In this document: positions 36,748-45,358 of the stretch, piece by piece
Position numbering within the stretch: the stretch's first letter is position 1
How the letters are laid out: each line of letters begins with the position of its first letter
Assembly (NCBI GenBank): GCA_900455085.1
Contig: UGTZ01000001.1
Coordinates: 2,262,501 to 2,326,500, forward strand
Origin: Providencia rettgeri
GTDB taxonomy: Bacteria; Pseudomonadota; Gammaproteobacteria; Enterobacterales; Enterobacteriaceae
Reading direction: 5' to 3'
Length of the DNA stretch: 64,000 nucleotides
Made by a program: the position numbers and the translations under genes
The notes under the pieces: model-generated
The model's input: only the letters and a program-made list of their open reading frames with translations
What the model was told of the DNA's origin: nothing
Databases searched by the model: none

Positions 36748-37836
36748 ATGGAATTAACCACTTCTTCGCAAAATATTCGTCAAATCTTAACCACTGGCAC
36801 ACCACTCATCGATGTCAGAGCGCCTATCGAATTTCAACAAGGGTCAATGCCGAATACCATTAACCTGCCTTTGATGAATGATGATGAACGCGCAGCTGTT
36901 GGTACATGCTATAAACAACAAGGTTCGGCTAAAGCTGTTGAATTAGGCCACCAGCTTGTTAGTGGTGACCTTAAAATGGCTCGGATCACAGAGTGGATAG
37001 CAGCTTGTAAACAAAATACGAATGGCTATATTTGCTGCGCACGCGGTGGCATGCGGTCACATATCGTGCAATCTTGGTTAAAAGAGGCCGGTATTGAATA
37101 CCCTCTAATCAATGGTGGTTACAAAGCATTACGACAAACAGCAATTGATGCCGTTAATGAATTGGTTCAACGTCCTATTATTTTAGTGGGAGGCTGTACG
37201 GGTAATGGTAAAACCACTCTCGTACATCATTTAGCGAACGGAATTGATTTAGAAGGTCTCGCACATCATCGTGGCTCTTCGTTTGGTCGTACATTACAAC
37301 AACAGCACACTCAAGCCACTTTTGAAAATTATTTAGCAGTTACGCTATTGAAAAAAGCCCAACAATGTCAGCGTTGGGTACTGGAAGATGAAGGACGTGC
37401 CATTGGTGCGAATAGCCTGCCACTTGAACTACGCGCACAAATGGAAAAAGCGCCAATCGCTATTATTGATGACCCTTATGAACTGCGCCTTGAGCGTTTA
37501 AAATATGAATATTTTGACCGTATGACGCAAGATTTTATAGCGACTTTTGGTTTCGAGCGTGGCTGGCAGGAATATAGCGACTATCTACATCATGGTCTGT
37601 TTGCCATCCGTAAACGGTTAGGATCACAGCGGACAATCGAATTGACGCATTTACTTGAGCGTGCTTTAGCAGACCAAAAAACAACCGGAGATACCCAGAC
37701 ACATTTTTCGTGGTTAATCCCATTGTTGAATGAGTATTATGACCCAATGTATCGCTATCAATTAAGTAAAAAACAACACCGCATCATTTTTCGCGGTAAT
37801 TATCAAGAAGTTGAACATTGGTTAACGCATCAATAA
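36748..37836 (+). CDS. mnmH: tRNA 2-selenouridine synthase
   Basis: Also SelU/YbbB; replaces sulfur by selenium (through a geranylated intermediate) at the wobble 2-thiouridine of Lys, Glu and Gln tRNAs, using selenophosphate. The 362-residue protein has an N-terminal rhodanese domain with active cysteine in ICCARGGMRSH (C96/C97) and a C-terminal P-loop domain with GGCTGNGKTTL (148-158). It needs SelD, which is not in this window. No clear Shine-Dalgarno; single gene. Confidence 0.95.
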   Translation: MELTTSSQNIRQILTTGTPLIDVRAPIEFQQGSMPNTINLPLMNDDERAAVGTCYKQQGSAKAVELGHQLVSGDLKMARITEWIAACKQNTNGYICCARGGMRSHIVQSWLKEAGIEYPLINGGYKALRQTAIDAVNELVQRPIILVGGCTGNGKTTLVHHLANGIDLEGLAHHRGSSFGRTLQQQHTQATFENYLAVTLLKKAQQCQRWVLEDEGRAIGANSLPLELRAQMEKAPIAIIDDPYELRLERLKYEYFDRMTQDFIATFGFERGWQEYSDYLHHGLFAIRKRLGSQRTIELTHLLERALADQKTTGDTQTHFSWLIPLLNEYYDPMYRYQLSKKQHRIIFRGNYQEVEHWLTHQ

Positions 37837-37917
37837 ATTCATTTTATTCCACTATAAATAGCCTCATCGCAAAGTCTGAGGCTATTTTATAAAGCAATGA
37901 CTTCTTCATCAGTAAAT

Positions 37918-38574
37918 CTAGAACGGTGATTTCTTCATAGCCAATTCGCTGAACCCTTGGTAAATCAACCTTGTTGCCAACGCCCCTAGAATTAACCCAA
38001 CACCTTTACCGACAACTTTATGAATTCGTGAATAGGTTCTACGAACAGAGGTTAAAGAGAATGTTTGGCATAAAAAAATCCGCCAGATTAATGATGCAAT
38101 AACAATTCCCAGCCAAATGACTAATTTAACCCATAATGGTGTTGATGGCGAAATGGTCGTTGAAAAAATACTCATAAAAAATAAAACGGTTTGGGGGTTT
38201 GATAAATCAGAAATTAGCCCCCGCCTAAAATAGATACCAGATGGGAAATGTTCCGTAGTATTTTCGGTGGACAGATTAAGTTGCGTTTTGTTATTAAATA
38301 CACTTAGCGCGTAATAAAGCAAATATAAGCCACCAAGAATTTTAATCAGTGAAAATAATGAACCGAATTCAGCCATTAATGTGACAAGACCGAATAAGCC
38401 GAGCCCCGAATAAATGGCATTGCCTAACACCACACCATAACCACAAGTTAATCCTGCTTTTTTACCTGAGCTCAATGTGGTTTGCACCACAATAAACAAA
38501 TTTGCTCCAGGATTAAAAAAGGTCAGTATAAATAAGAATAGCGTGATGATAATACTGTGTAATGGATCCATCAT
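37918..38574 (-). CDS. LysE/RhtB-family amino-acid exporter
   Basis: Inner-membrane exporter, 218 residues with about six hydrophobic segments. The family start FFNPGANLFIVVQTTLSSGK and LISDLSNPQTVLFFMSIF are present. The substrate cannot be told from sequence; relatives export homoserine, threonine, lysine or arginine. Divergently placed relative to nothing obvious; short gap to yaiI. Confidence 0.85.
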   Translation of the reverse strand: MMDPLHSIIITLFLFILTFFNPGANLFIVVQTTLSSGKKAGLTCGYGVVLGNAIYSGLGLFGLVTLMAEFGSLFSLIKILGGLYLLYYALSVFNNKTQLNLSTENTTEHFPSGIYFRRGLISDLSNPQTVLFFMSIFSTTISPSTPLWVKLVIWLGIVIASLIWRIFLCQTFSLTSVRRTYSRIHKVVGKGVGLILGALATRLIYQGFSELAMKKSPF

Positions 38575-38675
38575 TTTTCTTCAAAAATTTAAGGTTAACC
38601 ATTATAGGCACGGTATAGATTGTAATTCTGTTTTACTATGCACATTTTCTGAGCTTAAATAAAAAATGTGCTGGT

Positions 38676-39140
38676 TTATAATGACTTTAGTGATTTCTTA
38701 CGTTGCAACAACCACTTATCTAACTCATTAGCAAATTGTTGCCTGTCTTTCTGGTTTAGACTTGCAGGCCCTCCCGTTTGGATGCCACTGGCTCTCATGG
38801 TATCCATAAAGTCACGAATATTAAGACGCTCACGAATAGTCGCTTCGCTATACAGTTCGCCTCTAGGATTCAATGCATTGGCGCCCTTTTCCATAACTTC
38901 TGCGGCTAATGGGATATCTGCCGTGATCACTAAATCATCTTTTTGAGCTCGTAATACAATTTCATTATCCGCTACATCAAATCCTGCAGGCACCTGTAAG
39001 GTTTTTAAAAAAGGAGATGGAGGTACTGTTAAGCGTTGGTTCGCAACAAATGTTATTTGCACTTTTTCCCTATCTGCTGCTCGGTATAAAACTTCTTTAA
39101 TTACTTTTGGACAGGCATCCGCATCAACCCAAATTATCAT
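38676..39140 (-). CDS. yaiI: YaiI/YqxD family protein (DUF188, NYN/PIN-like fold)
   Basis: 154-residue protein beginning MIIWVDADACPKVIKEVLYR, with a second acidic motif DLVITADIPLAAEVM. The aspartates fit a PIN/NYN nuclease-like active site. Biological role unknown. Length and order of motifs match E. coli YaiI. Confidence 0.92.
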   Translation of the reverse strand: MIIWVDADACPKVIKEVLYRAADREKVQITFVANQRLTVPPSPFLKTLQVPAGFDVADNEIVLRAQKDDLVITADIPLAAEVMEKGANALNPRGELYSEATIRERLNIRDFMDTMRASGIQTGGPASLNQKDRQQFANELDKWLLQRKKSLKSL

Positions 39141-39275
39141 TATTACTTCCCAAATGGTGATTATCTATGATGAGATATCATATCAGACAACAAAATTACA
39201 CGTTAGATACTTCGTATGGAAAAACTCCCAAGCTCACTCAGACGGCCTCAAAATAGTGGGCTTGAGAAAATAGGT

Positions 39276-39767
39276 TTACAGTTTCATTACCATTTCATGC
39301 CACGTCATTCCACCATGGTCAGATTCTGACGGTTTAATATATTGGTAGCCAAAATGCTTATACAGGTCAATATGGCGTTCTTTGCACATGAGATGAATCG
39401 TTTTTTTATTCATCTCCTTCATGGCATTGATAAACCTTTTCATCAGTAAAGATGAATAGCCTTTACCTTGATATTTGGGATGTACTACCACTGACATAAT
39501 AACGACATTTGGTGCTTGTGGGTCATGCCCAATGAGTTCTTTAAACTCTTCATCCGACATCACAACATCCCATGCACAACCCGAATTAATAAAACCAACG
39601 ACTTCCCCGGCTAATTCCATACATAAAAAACCGTCTGGATATTGCTGAACTCGTGTTGCTATTTTTTCTTTTGTAGCCGCTTCATCCCCTTCATAGGATT
39701 CGATTTCAATCGTATAACAGGCGTCAACATCATCAAGTGTGGCAGTGCGAAAGACTGGAGAATGCAT
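39276..39767 (-). CDS. GNAT-family N-acetyltransferase
   Basis: 163-residue acetyltransferase similar to arylalkylamine-type GNATs. Acetyl-CoA motif VVHPKYQGKGYSSLLMKRF (motif A with Q-x-x-G-x-G) and a C-terminal LYKHFGYQYI. GAGG lies upstream of ATG 39767. Substrate unknown; separate from the MFS/TetR pair behind it by 65 bp on the same strand. Confidence 0.88.
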   Translation of the reverse strand: MHSPVFRTATLDDVDACYTIEIESYEGDEAATKEKIATRVQQYPDGFLCMELAGEVVGFINSGCAWDVVMSDEEFKELIGHDPQAPNVVIMSVVVHPKYQGKGYSSLLMKRFINAMKEMNKKTIHLMCKERHIDLYKHFGYQYIKPSESDHGGMTWHEMVMKL

Positions 39768-39831
39768 GAAATTACCTCATTAAATTATTTTTTATGATTT
39801 TATCACTACATGGTTTATTTTTTCGTTGTTT

Positions 39832-41051
39832 TTAATGGTATTCCTCACATTCAACTGCCATTTTTTGTTGTGTTTTATCCCGTAAGTAGCTCAGCCATGT
39901 TGAAATGAAAACTAAAACTCCACCAGAGATTGCGACGGCATAACCTGCATAAGGACCATAGGTATCCACCATTTTGCCCGTTAGCATCGCACCAATCGCA
40001 ACGCCAATATTTAACCCTGCGAGTAACCATGTCATTCCTTCTGTTAATTTATTCCGTGGAACAATTCTCTCAACTAATGTCATTGCAATAATCATCGTCG
40101 GTGCAAAGAACAATCCTGAAATAAACACCACCACAGACAAAGAATAAACACCTACCACCCACCACATTGGCACAATAGAAAGAAACGTCATTAAGCCACT
40201 GAGGAATAATAAACGTGATAACGGTGTGTTAAAGGTTAACCCGCCAAATACAAGCCCCATCGCACATGAACCGACCGCATAGGCCGATAACACTAAACTG
40301 GCCATCGCTGGTTGCTGTTGTAATTGAGCCAACGTGACACTTAAAATATCCACACTGCCAACAATCACACCTAAAGCAATCATTAATACAATCAACAACT
40401 GCAAGCCAATCATTGAAATAATTGATTTATTCACCAATACAAGAGAGTCATGCGCCACAACTTTTAGGTTCTGTGCTTCGCTGTGAAATAAATAAAGCCA
40501 TTCCCACGGCTAATAAAATTGCCGCAACCAGTAAACCTGCTTGAGGAAATAAAGCGACAGTGATCCCGACAGATAACGGGAGGGCCAACAATAAAAGTGG
40601 CATCATCAAATACGGTTTCTAATGAATAGGCTGTTTGTAGTATGGGTTGATCTTTATACAGCGCAGTCCACCTAGCCCTTACCATGGCAGACATACTGGG
40701 CATCGCCCCCGTTAATAACGCTCCGATAAATAAGCCGATATCAGGTAATGATAACCACGTGGTAAGGATAATAATAAACACACCAAGCACACTGATTACG
40801 GTCACCACTGGCAAGACGTGAAATTGACCATATTTATCCACTAAGCGAGAAACTTGTGGGGATAGCAACGCATAAGTTAAGACAAAAGTTGCAGAAACAA
40901 GCCCTGCTAAGGTATAGCTTCCTTTTAGTTGCGCTAACAAGGTAATGATCCCGATCCCCATCATCGGTAACGATAAACGCGCCAGTAACCCTGCTATCAC
41001 AAAGCGTTGGTTTTCTTTTGCCTGAAATAACTGCTGATAGCGACCTATCAT
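39832..41051 (-). CDS. MFS transporter, two frame breaks in this sequence
   Basis: Twelve-segment MFS protein of about 405 residues once repaired. First half from ATG 41051 (MIGRYQQLFQAKENQRF, with GGAG upstream). The frame is lost at GPP (CCC at 40578-40580, one C too many), continues as LSVGITVALFPQAGLL, and is lost again at EPK (AAAA at 40462-40465, one too many). It then resumes VVAHDSLVLVNKSIISMIGL to 39832. Both breaks are homopolymer insertions. Substrate unknown. Divergent from a TetR regulator, a typical drug-efflux arrangement. Confidence 0.8.
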
Positions 41052-41095
41052 ATGAGCTCCAAAATGAAATTTAATTATACATTACTCTGCGTATG

Positions 41096-41115
41096 TATAA
41101 TCATGATATAATCAT
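41096..41115. promoter_or_regulatory. Direct repeats in the MFS/tetR intergenic region
   Basis: TATAATCAT occurs at 41096-41104 and 41107-41115 (11-bp step) within an AT-rich divergent promoter region (41052-41163); TATAAT -10-like elements overlap them. A related GCGTATGTATAAT / ATTATACGC pair flanks the repeats. Likely TetR operator area; inferred. Confidence 0.45.
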
Positions 41116-41163
41116 ACACATTGAATGTAAATAATTATACGCTATGTATGTAAGAGGCTTTTA

Positions 41164-41752
41164 ATGGCAAGAAGAACGCAAGCTCAAATGGCAGAAACAC
41201 GTGCAAATTTATTAACTACAGCACGAGAGCACTTTAGCCGGCTTGGTTATGCAGAAACCTCAATGGATGAAATAGCAGCAAGCGTTAATCTCACACGCGG
41301 AGCCCTTTACCACCACTTTGGTGATAAACAAGGCTTATTTACTGCCGTTGTTGAACAAATTGACTCACAAATGAATGCCCGTTTACAAGCAATTACTCTC
41401 CATACTGAAGACCTCTGGAATAGTTTTTGTCAGCGTTGTCACGCCTACTTAGAAATGGCATTAGAACCGGAGTATCAACAAATTATTTTTGCGTGACGCG
41501 AAAGCCGTTTTAGGCGATTTTTTGGCTAAATCAAACTTACAGTGTACTGAACAAATTGAACGCCTGCTTCATCAGCTAGTCCAAAATGGCGTTATTAAAA
41601 GTATTGATACCCATGCATTGGCTTTTTTAATTAATGGTGGACTCGCTGAGGCCGCTTATTGGATCTCGCAAGGTGATAGTCAACAGCGACTAAAGAAAAG
41701 TGTCGATGCCATAGATATGTTGTTATCAGGGCTATTACTCACGAAAGATTAG
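41164..41752 (+). CDS. TetR/AcrR-family regulator, frameshifted in this sequence
   Basis: Probable repressor of the divergent MFS gene. Starts MARRTQAQMAETRANLL behind AGAGG; HTH at residues 25-50 (MDEIAASVNLTRGALYHHFG). The frame is lost at a five-T run (41486-41490): YQQIIFA-stop should read QIILRDAKAVLGDF, as in many AcrR relatives, after which the ligand domain continues to 41752. About 195 residues repaired. As for its MFS partner, the break is in a homopolymer. Confidence 0.82.
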
Positions 41753-41847
41753 CTCTGTGTTACCTTTCGCTAGCACGGATATTGTATCAGTACCAACAAT
41801 ATAATTGCTCAGTAAAATCCTCAATATACCGCCACCATGATAAATAA

Positions 41848-41892
41848 AACCCAATAAATATAGGCGAAAAATAGGAAATATTTATTGGGTTA
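41848..41892 (-). terminator. Terminator after the threonine aldolase gene
   Basis: AACCCAATAAATA and ATTTATTGGGTT arms (about 41848-41860 and 41880-41892) with a 19-nt loop, just beyond the stop at 41902; AT-rich on both sides. Confidence 0.65.
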
Positions 41893-41901
41893 ATGAATTA
41901 T

Positions 41902-42927
41902 CTAAAGTAGAGTTTGGAAAGTTTGTTTTAATTTATCGACATCTTGCTGAGTTGTTGACCACGAGGTACAAAAACGAATACAGGTGGTCTCTCGTGTCGG
42001 TTTGCATATTTGATTTAATTGATAATGTACTAATAATTTATTTGCCAGTGCATCTGGGAAAATAACGAAAACTTGGTTTGATTCAACGGGCGCAAGAAAC
42101 TGAAATCCCTTTTCGGCAAAAAATGAAGCTAATTGTGAAGCCATCTCATTAAGATGACGCCCCAATTTAAAATACAAATCATCATTAAACAGCGGCTCAA
42201 ACTGGGCAGCAAGCAGCCAACCTTTGGCTTGTAACCCACCTTTTTGTTTAATACTAAAACGAAAATCAGATTGCAGTGCTGGGTTTACAATCACCAAGAT
42301 CTCCCCGGTTAATGCACCAATTTTCGTTCCACCGATATAAAAAATATCAGTTAACTGCGCAACATCTTCGACTGTTAAATCACTATATTTCGACATTAAA
42401 CCTGAAGATAAGCGAGCACCATCCATAAATAACAGTAAGTTATGAGCATCACAAACCTCGCGTAATGCAACTAACTCTTCTTTACGGTAAACGGTGCCAA
42501 TTTCAGTTGAATTACTAATATAAACAAGCTTAGGTTGGACCGTATGTTCATCATTATGCTCAGACAGCACCTTGATGATGTGTTCTGGTGCTAATTTACC
42601 TGATGGTGAGTCAACAGTAATAACTTTATGGCCGGTTGCTTCAATTGCTCCCGTTTCATGGACTGCGATATGCCCGCTGTCTACGGTGATAACCGCTTGG
42701 TGTGGTCGTAAAACATGGGAGATCGTGGTTAGGTTAGTGATTGTACCGCCATTAAAAAAATGAATTTCCGCATTAGGTTTGCCAATTCTTAATCTAATTT
42801 TATCTGCTACGCGAATACAAACCTCATCAGTACCATAACCTTTGAAACGTTTCCCTGATAAATCATTTAAGACTTGCATAACTGCCGGATGAGCTATTTC
42901 GTTATAATCATTTAAAAAGCTATACAT
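41902..42927 (-). CDS. Low-specificity threonine aldolase family (PLP)
   Basis: Pyridoxal-phosphate enzyme expected to split threonine or allo-threonine to glycine and acetaldehyde. The 341 residues have the fold-type I pattern: GTDEVCIRVADKIR, NGGTITNLT, the PLP aspartate in FMDGARLSSGL and the Schiff-base lysine in IGGTKIGALTGE. It belongs to the beta-eliminating-lyase-like group rather than the closest LtaE type, so the exact substrate is uncertain. Its leader (42928-43122) is AT-rich without a recognised site. Confidence 0.85.
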   Translation of the reverse strand: MYSFLNDYNEIAHPAVMQVLNDLSGKRFKGYGTDEVCIRVADKIRLRIGKPNAEIHFFNGGTITNLTTISHVLRPHQAVITVDSGHIAVHETGAIEATGHKVITVDSPSGKLAPEHIIKVLSEHNDEHTVQPKLVYISNSTEIGTVYRKEELVALREVCDAHNLLLFMDGARLSSGLMSKYSDLTVEDVAQLTDIFYIGGTKIGALTGEILVIVNPALQSDFRFSIKQKGGLQAKGWLLAAQFEPLFNDDLYFKLGRHLNEMASQLASFFAEKGFQFLAPVESNQVFVIFPDALANKLLVHYQLNQICKPTRETTCIRFCTSWSTTQQDVDKLKQTFQTLL

Positions 42928-43122
42928 TCACTTACCTATCAATAATTAGTTATATTAATTTATAGCCATTATTTATAGGGGGGTTCCAATTCATTATTCA
43001 ATGATATTTTTGCTATATAAATACCAAAGTTAACGATTAATATTATTTAAGTTGCTGAAATTAAATATTAAGTCATTCATAGTCTATTTCATTGATAAAT
43101 TGGCATACTGTAAAAGGTGAAT

Positions 43123-43767
43123 TCAGGGTTGAGAACGCCTAAACGTCAAGTTATATCGATACGGGCCTAACAGCGGGTGTACACCTGATTTGACTCGACG
43201 CACCCCATGATAATTTAATCGTGACTGGCCTCCCCATACCAAAACATCGCCATGCTCTATATAAATAGCAACTTTGGGCGCATCTCGAGTTACTCCACCA
43301 AAATCAAATGTTGTGGGTAACCCTAAAGAAAAAGAGACAATCGGCTGAGTAAAATCAGTTTCGTCTTTGTCTTGGTGCAATGCCATCGCCGCGCCAACGG
43401 CATAGCGATTAATCAAGCAAGCGTCAGGGATAAAATGATCAAAGCCAGCAGTGCTCGCTGCAGAAGTGGCCAATTGAACAAAGGAAATTGGTATGGGTTG
43501 CCAAGGCTCATTAGTGACAGGGTCACGCTGACTATAGCGATATCCCTTTTCATCAGTTACCCAACCCCAGTCACCGCAGTTAGTCATTGCGACAGACATT
43601 GAGTAGCCATTTGGTGTCGTCATATGTCTTAAGGGGTTAGCTGCAATAATGTTGTTTAATGACTGCAATAATGCATCAGTTTGCCCCAGTAGAAACCCTT
43701 TGAGTAAAAAAGCCTCTGGTGCAATTTGTACGGTATTATCTTCATCAGGAAATAGCATATTAGCCAC
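43123..43767 (-). CDS. alkB: DNA/RNA oxidative demethylase AlkB
   Basis: Fe(II)/2-oxoglutarate dioxygenase that reverses 1-methyladenine and 3-methylcytosine damage. 214 residues with H131, D133 (HQDKDE), H187 (NYHGVRR), and the 2-oxoglutarate arginines R204 and R210 in RYNLTFRR, all at E. coli numbering. Single gene; no Ada box was recognised and ada is not adjacent. Confidence 0.95.
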   Translation of the reverse strand: MANMLFPDEDNTVQIAPEAFLLKGFLLGQTDALLQSLNNIIAANPLRHMTTPNGYSMSVAMTNCGDWGWVTDEKGYRYSQRDPVTNEPWQPIPISFVQLATSAASTAGFDHFIPDACLINRYAVGAAMALHQDKDETDFTQPIVSFSLGLPTTFDFGGVTRDAPKVAIYIEHGDVLVWGGQSRLNYHGVRRVKSGVHPLLGPYRYNLTFRRSQP

Positions 43768-43817
43768 TGTTTAATAGTCTGAGTGAATGCTCTAATGAAT
43801 GTTAACACAGGAAAAAA

Positions 43818-43847
43818 AGGTTGCTCATCACATTCAATGAGCAACCT
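43818..43847 (-). terminator. Terminator after the EamA transporter gene
   Basis: AGGTTGCTCAT / ATGAGCAACCT perfect 11-bp stem with an 8-nt loop, followed on the minus strand by seven T. Confidence 0.88.
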
Positions 43848-43859
43848 ACAGGGTTAACT

Positions 43860-44732
43860 TTAACGTTGATAAGCTAGAGTGATTTTTCTTGTTTCCGCTC
43901 GCTGGCTCGCCCACACACTGAGTAAAATGACAACCATGCCGATAAATTGCAAGGTACTAAGCTGTTGGTTGAGATAAAACCATCCCAAAACCACCGCACT
44001 CACGGGGCTTAAAAAACCCAGTGACGCCACTGAACTTGGACCTAATATTGCCAGTCCGCGGAACCATAAGGCGTAAGTTAATGCACCGCCAATAAGCGTG
44101 AGATACCCTAAACCAATTAAATTTAGTGAACTTAACGTTGGTAAAGCCGGCTCAAACATCATGGCAAACGGTAATAATACTAATCCTCCCGCGGTTAATT
44201 GCCATGAAGTAAAGGTTAAAGCACTGACTGGTGGCTGCCACCGGCGACTAAAAACCGTCCCCGCAGCCATTGAAAATGCCCCTGCTAACCCAGCAATAAT
44301 ACCTAAAGGGTCTAAGGCGGCATTCGGTGTTAAGAGCAATATAGCTACCCCGAATACCCCTGCTATTGATGCCATAATGGAGACCGCAGATAAACGGTTA
44401 TTTAACAGCCAGCGGCTTAAAAATAGCACAATTAATGGCTGTACAGCGCCAACCGTTGCGGCGACACCACCAGGTAAGCGATACGCAGCAATAAACAATA
44501 GCCACCAAAATAAAGAAAAGTTTAAAACACCTAATACCACTACCCGCAACCACCAAATGCCTTCGGGGAGTTTTCGTAACACAAGTATCAATAGTAATCC
44601 TGCAGGTAACGCGCGTAATACCGCCAATGTTAATGGTATCCCTGCGGGTAACATCTCTGTTGTCACTAGATATGTGCTTCCCCACACAATTGGTGCTAAT
44701 GCTGTCAACCCTAAAACCGTTATACGATTCAT
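43860..44732 (-). CDS. EamA/DMT-family transporter
   Basis: Ten-segment drug/metabolite exporter, 290 residues, with two EamA repeats (PIVWGSTYLVTTEMLPAG in the first; MAAGTVFSRRW in the second). Substrate unknown; relatives export amino-acid or cysteine metabolites. Divergent from a MarR regulator, with two palindromic operators in the 78-bp gap. Confidence 0.88.
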   Translation of the reverse strand: MNRITVLGLTALAPIVWGSTYLVTTEMLPAGIPLTLAVLRALPAGLLLILVLRKLPEGIWWLRVVVLGVLNFSLFWWLLFIAAYRLPGGVAATVGAVQPLIVLFLSRWLLNNRLSAVSIMASIAGVFGVAILLLTPNAALDPLGIIAGLAGAFSMAAGTVFSRRWQPPVSALTFTSWQLTAGGLVLLPFAMMFEPALPTLSSLNLIGLGYLTLIGGALTYALWFRGLAILGPSSVASLGFLSPVSAVVLGWFYLNQQLSTLQFIGMVVILLSVWASQRAETRKITLAYQR

Positions 44733-44750
44733 ATTTCTATTCTCTTAATT

Positions 44751-44792
44751 TATCTTGAAGTCAAGATATGTGCATTTTACCTTGACGTCAAG
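44751..44792. promoter_or_regulatory. Two MarR-type palindromic operators
   Basis: TATCTTGA-AG-TCAAGATA at 44751-44768 and CTTGACGTCAAG at 44781-44792 share CTTGA-N2-TCAAG with centres 27 bp apart. They fill the promoter gap between the EamA gene and marR-like gene; the second is 18 bp before the regulator's ATG, positioned to repress both genes. Confidence 0.75.
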
Positions 44793-44810
44793 ATAAATAA
44801 CCGCCATTAT

Positions 44811-45308
44811 TTGCCTATGGATAGAATAGATAAAATCACTCAACAGTGGGAAAGAGAGCGCCCTGACCTCGATATTAGCCCAATGGGGTTAATTGGCCGG
44901 CTAGGTAATGTCGCGTTCCACTTAACTCGGGAAATGGAAAAGGTCTTCGCTCAGTTTGGCCTTAACCGTTCAAGCTTTGATGTACTTGCGACTTTACGGC
45001 GTGCAGGTGCCCCCTATACACTGAGCCCGGGAGAAATGTTATCAACGTTGATGGTCACATCGGGGACGATGACCAACCGAATAGACCAATTGGAAAAAGC
45101 GGGGTTAGTCAGCCGCCATACTAACCCTGATGACGGCCGCGGCTTTTTGGTTTCATTAACTCCCGAAGGGTTAACGTTAATCAACCAACTTATTGAAGCA
45201 CACACACAAAACCAGGCTCGCCTCGTCGCTAACTTGTCTCAACAAGAGCAACATGCGTTGAACCAGTTATTACGGACATTCTTAGCATCATTTGAATCTA
45301 ATGAATAA
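44811..45308 (+). CDS. MarR-family transcriptional regulator
   Basis: 165-residue winged-HTH dimer protein, probable repressor of the divergent EamA transporter. N-terminal dimerisation helices, then the HTH (TLSPGEMLSTLMVTSGTMTN) and wing with RHTNPDDGRGFLVSLT, the standard MarR D-x-R-G pattern. Two copies of its probable operator precede it. Confidence 0.92.
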   Translation: MPMDRIDKITQQWERERPDLDISPMGLIGRLGNVAFHLTREMEKVFAQFGLNRSSFDVLATLRRAGAPYTLSPGEMLSTLMVTSGTMTNRIDQLEKAGLVSRHTNPDDGRGFLVSLTPEGLTLINQLIEAHTQNQARLVANLSQQEQHALNQLLRTFLASFESNE

Positions 45309-45326
45309 TAATACGTTGTGTTGAAC

Positions 45327-45358
45327 ATAACATGGGGGAATACCTCCCCTCATGTTAT
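45327..45358. terminator. Hairpin between marR-like gene and yehQ
   Basis: ATAACATGGGGGA and CCCCTCATGTTAT arms (45327-45339, 45346-45358, one bulge), between convergent genes; it overlaps the yehQ stop codon by a few bases. Confidence 0.6.
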
